Positions 8,363 through 14,955 of a stretch of 33,259 nt of DNA are shown here, one piece after another (position 1 is the stretch's first letter; each line of letters begins with the position of its first letter). The translations under genes and the position numbers were made by a program. The notes below the pieces were generated by a model. The model saw only the letters and a program-made list of their open reading frames with translations. It did not search any database and had not been told where the DNA came from. The DNA comes from Chloroflexota bacterium (GTDB lineage: Bacteria > Chloroflexota > Anaerolineae > UBA4142 > SHND01), in assembly GCA_016209205.1 (NCBI GenBank), contig JACQWQ010000163.1, positions 1 through 33,259 on the forward strand, in the 5' to 3' direction.

Positions 8363-9816
8363 TCGCTCAAGCCCAATTCCACAATTGCCCGCGCGACCTT
8401 TTCCAACACCGCATCGTCCGCGTCCAAACCCAACGCGACATGCGCCCGCGCAATCTCATCGCGCCAATCCAAAGGAACAGGTGACGGGTGTTCCTTCGCT
8501 TTACTCAGGGCAGGCTCAGTGACGGGTGACGAGTGACGGGGGAATGCAATTTTGAATTTTGAATTTTGAATTTCGCTTCTCGCTTCTCGTTTCTCTTTTC
8601 CCGTTTCCCGTTTCCCGTCTTGCACCTCGCCATACACTTTCGATTCCGCGCCTCCCTCCAACACCGCGCACAAAAATTCCGCATAATAACGCGCCGCGTC
8701 GCTCACCGCGCAATGTTTTATCACATATTGCCGCGCGTTTTCGCCCAACGCGTTGTCCAGCTCGGGATCATCCAGCAAGCGCCTCAATATCACCGTCAAT
8801 TGTTCCGTTTCGTGATCGTCCACGTCAATTTTTGCGACGGCATTCTCGGGCAATTCGGCGAACCAACCGACGCGCGACACGACGACCGGTTTTGCCAGCG
8901 CCATCATGCGCAAGACCGCGCCCGATGTTTCGCCCGCCGTCGGATAGCGCAAATTCACGCACACAGCCATCGCCGCCATGTACGTGTGGAACGCGTCGAA
9001 CGGCACGTACCCGATGAACTGTACGACGTCGCGCAAGCCGAGCAAATCAATCAAACCCTGTATGTCAAAATTCGGCGACGCCGCGCCCACGAGCAGCAGA
9101 CGCGCGTCGGGAAATTCTCGCCGCGCCGCGCGAAACGCGTCGAGCAAAACCGTCGTGCGTTTAGTCGGACCGAGATTGCCGAACGTGCCGATGAGCCGCA
9201 CATTTTGCGGGAGATTCAATCGGCGCCGCGCAGCGCCTTGCGTAACCAATGAGATGTCGGGCATCTCGTGCGGAATTTGCGCGACGGGCACGTTTGGCGC
9301 AAAACGTTTCACCGCGTCCGCCACATAGCGACTGTGCGCAATTACACCGCGCGCCTTTTTGACGACCGCTTCGCTGAGCGGGTAATCGAACCAATTCAGC
9401 GGATCCAAGGATAACACTTGACGTTGCGCCAAAGCTGCGCCGTGTTCGCCGTACGCTTCGCCCATTGCGGCAATATATCCTTGCACGTCACCGTGATTGA
9501 TGGTGAGCCATGCCACGAGATGGTGCAGGACCAAATCGTGCAGCACAATCACGCTCGGTTCTTGGAGTGCGCGCCGATAAACATAAGCGTGCGTGGGCGA
9601 GTTGCCGAGATGATAGAGCGCCGAATCAAACTCGCGCGCTGTATACGCGCGGTCGTCAATCACGCGAAACGATTTCAATTCGGGATCGGTCGGCGCGTAG
9701 CCATCCACCACAAGCGTAATGTCCGCGTGTGCAGCAAGGTGCGGCAGCAGTTCGAGCGAATAATCGCTGATACCGGAAGGCGCAGGATTGAGCGGAGAAA
9801 AATAGGCGAGACGCAT
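8359..9816 (-). CDS. GT4-like glycosyltransferase with in-frame repeat insertion
   Basis: A 485-residue cytoplasmic GT-B enzyme, probably transferring a sugar from a nucleotide donor to a growing glycan. N-terminal acceptor domain: PAPSGISDYSLELLPHL at 11-27 and HDLVLHHL at 93-100. C-terminal donor domain: GNLGPTKR at 213-220 and the GT4 donor-site region LRYPTAGETSGAVLRMMALAKPV at 289-311, with Glu296. It is a close paralogue of the next gene upstream (9888-11060), sharing the order of all these motifs. Residues about 399-449 are encoded by heptamer repeats and other low-complexity DNA (GKRETGKEKREARSE..., NSKFKI) placed before a C-terminal helical segment; the paralogue lacks this. The stop overlaps the downstream start by 4 nt. 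The donor sugar cannot be read from sequence. Confidence 0.88.
   Translation of the reverse strand: MRLAYFSPLNPAPSGISDYSLELLPHLAAHADITLVVDGYAPTDPELKSFRVIDDRAYTAREFDSALYHLGNSPTHAYVYRRALQEPSVIVLHDLVLHHLVAWLTINHGDVQGYIAAMGEAYGEHGAALAQRQVLSLDPLNWFDYPLSEAVVKKARGVIAHSRYVADAVKRFAPNVPVAQIPHEMPDISLVTQGAARRRLNLPQNVRLIGTFGNLGPTKRTTVLLDAFRAARREFPDARLLLVGAASPNFDIQGLIDLLGLRDVVQFIGYVPFDAFHTYMAAMAVCVNLRYPTAGETSGAVLRMMALAKPVVVSRVGWFAELPENAVAKIDVDDHETEQLTVILRRLLDDPELDNALGENARQYVIKHCAVSDAARYYAEFLCAVLEGGAESKVYGEVQDGKRETGKEKREARSEIQNSKFKIAFPRHSSPVTEPALSKAKEHPSPVPLDWRDEIARAHVALGLDADDAVLEKVARAIVELGLSE
8519..8619. repeat. Composite heptamer array inside a glycosyltransferase gene
   Basis: GTGACGG, GTGACGA, GTGACGG (8519-8539) are followed, in a separate register, by ten consecutive heptamers at 8550-8619: TTTTGAA x3, TTTCGCT, TCTCGCT, TCTCGTT, TCTCTTT, TCCCGTT x2, TCCCGTC. 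Different sub-families keep the same 7-nt register. All of it is translated in frame. Confidence 0.85.
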
Positions 9817-9820
9817 GAAT

Positions 9821-9890
9821 CAATGCTCAATGGAGAATGCACAATGGACAATGAAAAAATAGAAATTCGAAATTTGAAATTCAAAATTCA
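9821..9890. repeat. Heptamer array filling an intercistronic gap
   Basis: Ten heptamers in one register: CAATGCT, CAATGGA, GAATGCA, CAATGGA, CAATGAA, AAAATAG, AAATTCG, AAATTTG, AAATTCA x2. The array runs from the stop codon of the upstream gene (TGA, 9888-9890, inside the last unit) to 4 bp before the ATG of the downstream gene (9816). Confidence 0.85.
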
Positions 9891-11060
9891 AGCAACCTCT
9901 CCGAGAAAATCAATGTATCCTTGCGCGGCTTGTTCTAGCGTGTGATGCTGCTGCACGTATGCGCGCGCGTTGGCGCCGAACATGTTCCGCGCATGAGGAC
10001 GCGCGGCGAAATATTCCAAGTATTCAAGGAGTAGATTTTTTTCGTACGCGTCGGGTTCAATTTTCACACAGACATTGTCGGGCAGTTCGGCGTAAGCAGC
10101 AGTGCGCGTGACGAGGGTTGTTTTGCCCGCGGCGAGCAAACGCAATAGACTTGCCGAAGTTTCGCCCGCGCTCGGATAACGCAAATTCAAACAGATGTCG
10201 CTCGCCGCAACATAGTTTTGATAGTTTTCCATTGTCACAAAGCCCGCACACTGCACCGCGTGCTCGATGCCCAAGCCCTGAATCAGCGGCGCAACATCAT
10301 AATTCGGCGATACGCTGCCAATCAACAGCAAACGCGCGTTGGAATGATTCACGAGAAATTGGGCGAACGCTTCCAGCGCGATGCTGATGCGTTTGTGCGG
10401 GTCAATTTGACCGAACGCGGAAACAATAAAAACATCTTGCGCTAAATTCAGCGCGGCGCGCGCGCGGCGCGGCGAAACGAAAGGCATCGGCGCAATGCCC
10501 ATCGGCGCCTGTGCGACAGGAACATGCGGCGCGACCGAGTGCGCAAAACGCGCCGCGTAGGCGCTGTGCACGATAACGCCGCGCGCGCCGCGAATACTCT
10601 CTTCGCTCAGCGGAAATTCAAAGCGATTGATCGCCAATAGATTCTCCGCCGCGCGTTCTGCCACCGCCTCGCCGTACGTCATGCGCAAAGCATCCACATA
10701 GCTCGCCGTATCGCCGCGCTCAATCGTTTGCCATGCGCGCAGATGATGCAGCACCACATCATGTAAAACAACGATGCCCGGCACGCGCAGCGCTGTGTTG
10801 TAAAAATTTGCATACAGCGGCGCATTGCCGATGTGATACACAATCGCGTCAAACGATTTTCTGCGCGCCTCCAGTTCACGCAAATCTATTTTGGCGAACG
10901 CGGCGAGCGCGGGATTTGTCGGCGTAATGTTGTCGGCGACGAGCGTAATGTCAAATGTGCGCGCGAGATACGGCAGCAATTCTTCGGAATAATCCGACAC
11001 GCCCGATGCTTGCGGACGGAACGGCGACGCGTACGCAAGTTTCTTGCGAGCAAGCTTCAT
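9888..11060 (-). CDS. GT4-like glycosyltransferase
   Basis: A 390-residue GT-B enzyme, paralogous to the gene at 8359-9816. Motifs: PQASGVSDYSEELLPYL at 16-32, HDVVLHHL at 100-107, donor-domain GQIDPHKR at 217-224, and the donor-site RYPSAGETSASLLRLLAAGK at 294-313 with Glu300. The predicted reaction is sugar transfer from a nucleotide sugar in the cytoplasm. The first codons (MKLARKKLAYASPF) directly follow the HExxH gene with no gap, so the two are probably translationally coupled. The stop TGA is the edge of a heptamer array. It lacks the long inserted tail of its paralogue and so shows the likely ancestral length. Donor and acceptor are unknown. Confidence 0.88.
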   Translation of the reverse strand: MKLARKKLAYASPFRPQASGVSDYSEELLPYLARTFDITLVADNITPTNPALAAFAKIDLRELEARRKSFDAIVYHIGNAPLYANFYNTALRVPGIVVLHDVVLHHLRAWQTIERGDTASYVDALRMTYGEAVAERAAENLLAINRFEFPLSEESIRGARGVIVHSAYAARFAHSVAPHVPVAQAPMGIAPMPFVSPRRARAALNLAQDVFIVSAFGQIDPHKRISIALEAFAQFLVNHSNARLLLIGSVSPNYDVAPLIQGLGIEHAVQCAGFVTMENYQNYVAASDICLNLRYPSAGETSASLLRLLAAGKTTLVTRTAAYAELPDNVCVKIEPDAYEKNLLLEYLEYFAARPHARNMFGANARAYVQQHHTLEQAAQGYIDFLGEVA

Positions 11061-11618
11061 TTATTTACGCGCCTGTGTACCCGCGCGCACGACGGCAATG
11101 ATTTCGCGCACGCCCGGTAAAATGGCGCGCAGACCGCGCGGTTGGCTCAAGGGCAGCGACGCATAGACGACGGCGGCTGGCTGGCCAAAAAACATGGAAA
11201 GCATTGCCGTTTGCCCCGTCTGTTGGTCTTGCGCCGAATCGGGATTCAATTTTGCAAACGCGTCGCGGAACGCGCCCAAATCAATTCCCAATTCGTCCGC
11301 CACGCGACATTGCGCCTGATATGCTCTGATTTCTTGTTCAACCGAGTCCACCCAGTAACGCTGCTCGATGTGGCACGCTTCGTGCGCCAGCAGCGTGACC
11401 CAACGCCGAAATTCAAAATCGTCGGCGTTGTGGGCGAGCGGCTGCAAAAAAATCGTGTTGATAAAATTCAGCGTAAAGCCGCCCACCACGCGCGCGGAAA
11501 TCCGAACGCGCGTCGCACGCGCGTCCAAAAGCGCGGCAAGTTCACCCCCGCGCAGTCCGGCATTGCGCAGTACGTCCAACGCGTCGCGCAGTTTTGGTTC
11601 TTCAATCCGTGCTGGCAT
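11061..11618 (-). CDS. HExxH-motif protein (putative metalloprotease-like) in the glycan cluster
   Basis: A 185-residue protein. The motif LLAHEACHIEQRYW contains HEACH at residues 79-83, the zinc-binding HExxH of gluzincin-type peptidases. The following helix has Glu94 and Glu96 (DSVEQEIRAY), either of which could be the third zinc ligand. There is no signal peptide; hydrophobic residues near the C-terminus (AAVVYASLPLSQ) are too few for a clear membrane anchor. The start overlaps the end of the upstream glycosyltransferase by 17 nt, and the stop abuts the ATG of the next one, so it is built into the operon. Peptidase activity is inference; it could be a non-catalytic relative. I do not recognise a named family. 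Confidence 0.65.
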   Translation of the reverse strand: MPARIEEPKLRDALDVLRNAGLRGGELAALLDARATRVRISARVVGGFTLNFINTIFLQPLAHNADDFEFRRWVTLLAHEACHIEQRYWVDSVEQEIRAYQAQCRVADELGIDLGAFRDAFAKLNPDSAQDQQTGQTAMLSMFFGQPAAVVYASLPLSQPRGLRAILPGVREIIAVVRAGTQARK

Positions 11619-12648
11619 AGTCCGCCGTCAAAGCATTCACGACCGCATCCCACGAAATATCGCGTACGCGTTCCCGTCCGCGTTCGCCCAACGCGCGGCA
11701 CGTTGCGGCATCCTCGAATGCGCGCGTCAAAGAGCGCGCGATTTCGTTTTCGTCAGTGCGTGTGACCCAGCCGTCGTTTTCATTTTCAATAAATTCCAAC
11801 ACGCCGCCCGCGTCGTCGGTGGTAATGACCGGACGCGCCGCCATTAATGCTTCGACGGTCACGAAACCGTAATCCTCATCCAGCGGCGCGTAAAACACCG
11901 CACGCGCGTTCGCGTACAAATCCAACACGCGCGCATCGTCCACGAAACCGGGGAATTCGACGCGTGACGCGATGCCCAGCGAATGCGCGAGCCGTACGAG
12001 AGTTTGTTCTGCCGCGCCCGTTCCGGCGATGACGACGCGCCCGCGTTTGGTTTTTGCCAACGCGCGCAGCAAGAGGTCAATCCGTTTCGCGCGGTCGAGC
12101 CGCCCGACGTACAAAACGTAATCGCCGTACGCGCCCGCAAAAAATTTTCCCGTGAGTTTTGGCGGCGGATACAGCGGGGTCGCGTCCAACGCGTTAAAGC
12201 GTTTCAAACGCGCGGCGACGTTTTTCGAAATCGCAAAACGCGCGCGCGCTTCGCCGAGCATCCGACGGTCGAGCGTAAACAATTTTTCGCGCGTCTGTTG
12301 GTCTTGCGGCGACGCGGTAAACTCGGAAAGCGGCGTGCCGTACCAATCGTACGCCTGCCGATATTGATGGACGAGCCAAACGATTTTGTGGGGATGCTGC
12401 GCCGCGTACGAGGGAAATTTTGTGGCGATGACGCGGTCCACCTGGACGCCGTTCGCGTTCCTCAAATCGAGCAAGCGCCACGCGAGCGCGGATTGAAACA
12501 ACTGTGCGTGCGGCAGCCATTGAAACGGCAGCGCGACGATTTCCGCGCGATGCCCGCGTGTGCGGAGCGCATCGCACAGTCCCTCCGCCAACATTTCCGC
12601 GCCCCCGCGCGCAAACGGCACTTGGGCGGAACAGATTAGAATGTTCAT
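11602..12648 (-). CDS. GT4 glycosyltransferase
   Basis: A 349-residue classic GT4 enzyme (GT-B fold). N-terminal glycine-rich loop PFARGGAEMLAEGL at 11-24; donor domain VGRLDRAKR at 181-189; E-x7-E pair Glu258 and Glu266 in DEDYGFVTVEALMAARPV, which holds the nucleotide sugar; TTDDAGG at 276-282. The start is placed at MNILICSAQV (12648), as in other members; upstream codons to 12675 are repeat DNA. It probably transfers one hexose or similar sugar during glycan assembly. Transcribed after the big heptamer array, which forms its whole 5' leader, and overlapping the HExxH gene by 17 nt. The acceptor and linkage cannot be inferred. Confidence 0.92.
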   Translation of the reverse strand: MNILICSAQVPFARGGAEMLAEGLCDALRTRGHRAEIVALPFQWLPHAQLFQSALAWRLLDLRNANGVQVDRVIATKFPSYAAQHPHKIVWLVHQYRQAYDWYGTPLSEFTASPQDQQTREKLFTLDRRMLGEARARFAISKNVAARLKRFNALDATPLYPPPKLTGKFFAGAYGDYVLYVGRLDRAKRIDLLLRALAKTKRGRVVIAGTGAAEQTLVRLAHSLGIASRVEFPGFVDDARVLDLYANARAVFYAPLDEDYGFVTVEALMAARPVITTDDAGGVLEFIENENDGWVTRTDENEIARSLTRAFEDAATCRALGERGRERVRDISWDAVVNALTADYASTD

Positions 12649-12652
12649 TGTG

Positions 12653-13010
12653 GTCGGTGATCGGTGATCAGTCATCAGTAATCAGTCATCAGTGATCAGT
12701 CATCAGTAATCAGTCATCAGTCATCAGTGATCAGTAATCAGTGATCAGTAATCAGTGATCAGTAATCAGTCATCAGTCATCAGTCATCAGTCATCAGTGA
12801 TCAGTGATCAGTAATCAGTCATCAGTCATCAGTGATCAGTAATCAGTCATCAGTGATCAGTAATCAGTCATCAGTGATCAGTCATCAGTAATCAGTCATC
12901 AGTCATCAGTGATCAGTAATCAGTCATCAGTTGTCAGTGACCAGACACTGGTCACTGTCCACTGTCCACTGATCACTGATCACTGATTACTGATCACTGA
13001 TAACTCTCTG
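12653..13010. repeat. Large NATCAGT heptamer array with inverted end
   Basis: 38 uninterrupted units of NATCAGT occupy 12666-12931, with degenerate units on the left (12653-12665). N is C 17 times, G 11 times, A 10 times and never T. After a diverged unit a perfect hairpin follows: CAGTGACCAG (12935-12944), loop ACA, CTGGTCACTG (12948-12957). Beyond it, short units run in the opposite orientation (ACTGATC / ACTGATT type) to about 13008. The array fills the gap between two genes, and the upstream gene's stop codon (12987-12989) and last residues RVISDQ are written by the inverted part. Confidence 0.92.
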
Positions 13011-13364
13011 CTCCAACTCCGCCATCCGTTTCTCCAGCGCGTCCAAACGCGACTCTTGTGCGGCGAGTTCCGTCAACGCGCGGGCAACTTGGAGGTTGAA
13101 CGTGTTTTGCTGCTGCACGATGGTGTTGAGCAATTCGACCATGATGCGGCGCACGACGCGTTTTACGAAATACACCGCGCGCCACGTCAGCGGCGCGTTG
13201 GGGGCGGGGGGGGGGAGCGTCGCGGAAATGTACCAGTTCGCGTTAAGGTTCGCAATCGCTTTTTGCAGCGCGGTGAGGTCTTGGTCTGACGCGGGCGCGG
13301 GCGTGCGCCGTACGCGTTCGCGCAGTTCCGCCAATTCGCGTTCGACGTCAATGGATTGTGACAC
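12987..13364 (-). CDS. Small coiled-coil protein of the glycan cluster
   Basis: A 125-residue protein. The start is GTG at 13364, chosen because AAGGGAG lies 7 nt upstream; the longer open frame to 13760 lies over the neighbouring glycosyltransferase in another frame. Residues 1-45 are helical and charged. The middle, ANWYISATLPPPAPNAPLTW then RAVYFVKRVVRRIMVELL, looks like a linker plus a basic amphipathic or membrane-touching helix, and residues 85-120 form a coiled coil (QQQNTFNLQVARALTEL..., RLDALEKRMAELEQ). The Pro run is encoded by a G10 tract at 13206-13215. Similar small proteins occur beside glycosyltransferases in Chloroflexota (recalled, not searched). It may dock glycan enzymes; this is inference. 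The C-terminal end is supplied by the heptamer array. Confidence 0.7.
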   Translation of the reverse strand: MSQSIDVERELAELRERVRRTPAPASDQDLTALQKAIANLNANWYISATLPPPAPNAPLTWRAVYFVKRVVRRIMVELLNTIVQQQNTFNLQVARALTELAAQESRLDALEKRMAELEQRVISDQ

Positions 13365-13437
13365 GCTAATACTCCCTTGAAAATGCCCTAGTAACGAATT
13401 TATTCGTTTGGGGCGGACAGGAACGATTGAGGCGATC

Positions 13438-13481
13438 TGCGATGTAGGCGATGTGCGATGAAGTTCATCGCCTACATCGCA
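13438..13481. repeat. Perfect 16-bp inverted repeat with nested 17-bp palindrome
   Basis: TGCGATGTAGGCGATG (13438-13453) pairs perfectly with 13466-13481 around a 12-nt loop. The loop overlaps a copy of the 17-bp palindrome GCGATGNANTNCATCGC (13455-13471). It lies in the 143-bp gap between the glycosyltransferase ending at 13508 and the coiled-coil gene starting at 13364. No T-run follows on the minus strand, so it is not a canonical terminator. Confidence 0.8.
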
Positions 13482-13507
13482 CGTCACTACGTCTCGAAAA
13501 AAAGATT

Positions 13508-14824
13508 TTACGCACGCCGTCCAAAGTTGGGTAGGAGACGTTTCACGCGTTCGAGTGCGCCGCCCGCTTGTGCAATTTTTTCCAGCTCGCGCGCCCACGC
13601 TTGCACCTGTTCCAATTCTTGCTCCAATGCCGTTGCGTAACGCATCACGGCTTGCGCGTCGGGCTGTGCGAAACTTGGCAAGATGCTCGGCTCGCCCGTT
13701 TGTGTCTGGGTTGAAATGCCGCGCAGTGCGTCGAGCAATTGCGCGGCGCGGGCATCCCACGTTTGCTGCGCCAGAAATTCGTCGAGTGCGCGCGTGTCCA
13801 CGCGCGTACGCGCTGCCTGTTCAATCGCGCCGATATACTCATCCGGCGCTTGCGCGACGAAAACGTACGGCAGGGCTGCCAGCTGCGGCGCGTAACTTGC
13901 CGCGACCGGCACGTGCGCGGCGAGATATTCGTACACTTTGATCGGATCGCGCCCGCGCGTAAACGCGTTGTCGGGAAAAGGCGCGAGACACACGTCGAAT
14001 GCAGCGGCATAACGCGGCAGTTCGGAATGCGGCACCGCGCCGTGAAACAGGATATTCGTAAATTGTTTCAAACGCGCGACGACTGATGGGCGATGTGGTT
14101 CGGGGTCGGGCGCGCCGAGCAAATGAATCGTCCAGCGCGGGCGCGCCTGCGCGACGTATGCAATCAATTCCGCGTCAAACATCGAATCAATCAGCGTGCC
14201 CCAAAAGCCGAGCGTCAGTTCCCCGCGTTCGATTTGCGCGCGTGAAACAGATTTGTTGGATTGAAACGTTTCAATGTCCACGCCGTTGGGAACGACGTGC
14301 GCGTGTTTGCCGAACCGTTCCAGCGTGTTGGCGATATGCGCTGAAACTCCGCACAAAACATCCGCATGACGCACAAGATATTCTTCCGCGCCGGGCGCAA
14401 ACTGCGTGTGCCCCAACGCCGGCGCGGCGGCGAAATCATCCATCGCGTAATAAGCAATCAAAAAGTTTTGGGCGCGCAGCATTGGCACAAGACGTACAAA
14501 CGGGTCGAATGGCGCGGAGAAAATCGCGGCGCATCGTCCATTTGGAAAACTAGAGATGTGCTTCCATAACGCACGCGCTACAGTCTCCAGTTCTCCAGTC
14601 TCCATACCAAACCACGCGCGCCGCAATTGCACCGGCGTCATGCCGAGTTCCGTCAACGCGACGATTTCGAGCGGCAAGCGTTCCGTATTGCGCATCGCCG
14701 ACGGCTGCGGTTCGACAAACAGTACGCGGTGTCCGCGCTGCGCGAGGGCGCGCGCGATTTGCGTCGGGTTGTGCGCCCCGCCCGCTTCGTCAAAGGTGAG
14801 CGTGCTCAAGTAAAGGAAATTCAA
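13508..14824 (-). CDS. GT-B glycosyltransferase (TuaH-like group) with coiled-coil tail
   Basis: A 438-residue protein, one of three related enzymes with the genes at 16245 and 17753. N-terminal FDEAGGAHNPTQIARALAQR at 11-30; donor domain LGFWGT at 205-210, HLLGAPDP at 234-241, FDVCLAPFP at 276-284 and DPIKVYEYLA at 293-302, whose Glu matches the donor-site Glu of the group. The start is TTG at 14824, set by alignment with the paralogues. Residues 74-82 (METGELETV) are written by a CTGGAGA-type 7/8-nt repeat (14582-14603). The last 75 residues are a predicted coiled coil ending in LERVKRLLPNFGRR. A cytoplasmic sugar transferase; donor unknown. Confidence 0.85.
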   Translation of the reverse strand: MNFLYLSTLTFDEAGGAHNPTQIARALAQRGHRVLFVEPQPSAMRNTERLPLEIVALTELGMTPVQLRRAWFGMETGELETVARALWKHISSFPNGRCAAIFSAPFDPFVRLVPMLRAQNFLIAYYAMDDFAAAPALGHTQFAPGAEEYLVRHADVLCGVSAHIANTLERFGKHAHVVPNGVDIETFQSNKSVSRAQIERGELTLGFWGTLIDSMFDAELIAYVAQARPRWTIHLLGAPDPEPHRPSVVARLKQFTNILFHGAVPHSELPRYAAAFDVCLAPFPDNAFTRGRDPIKVYEYLAAHVPVAASYAPQLAALPYVFVAQAPDEYIGAIEQAARTRVDTRALDEFLAQQTWDARAAQLLDALRGISTQTQTGEPSILPSFAQPDAQAVMRYATALEQELEQVQAWARELEKIAQAGGALERVKRLLPNFGRRA

Positions 14825-14825
14825 A

Positions 14826-14955
14826 GTTGGAAATTGGAAGTTGGAAGTTGGAAATTGGAAGTTGGAAATTCGTTTCTCGTTTCTCGGCGCACTCTATCGC
14901 TCCATCACTCCATCACTCCATCTCGCTTCACGTTTCACGCATCACGTTCCACGCA
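14826..14955. repeat. Heptamer/octamer array between glycosyltransferase genes
   Basis: Nine heptamers in one register at 14826-14888 (GTTGGAA and ATTGGAA mixed, then ATTCGTT, TCTCGTT, TCTCGGC), then octamers ATCACTCC near 14897-14920, then TCACGTT, TCACGCA, TCACGTT, CCACGCA at 14928-14955. TCTCGTT is shared with the array at 8550-8619. The array spans from the TTG start of one gene to the stop of the upstream one, and its last units encode that protein's final residues. Confidence 0.85.

Noticed and set aside
12653..13010. CRISPR array
   Set aside because: The unit is 7 nt with no spacers and no cas genes nearby.
13365..13760. Longer form of the coiled-coil protein starting at 13760
   Set aside because: The extension lies over the C-terminus of the neighbouring glycosyltransferase in another frame; GTG at 13364 has AAGGGAG in the right place.
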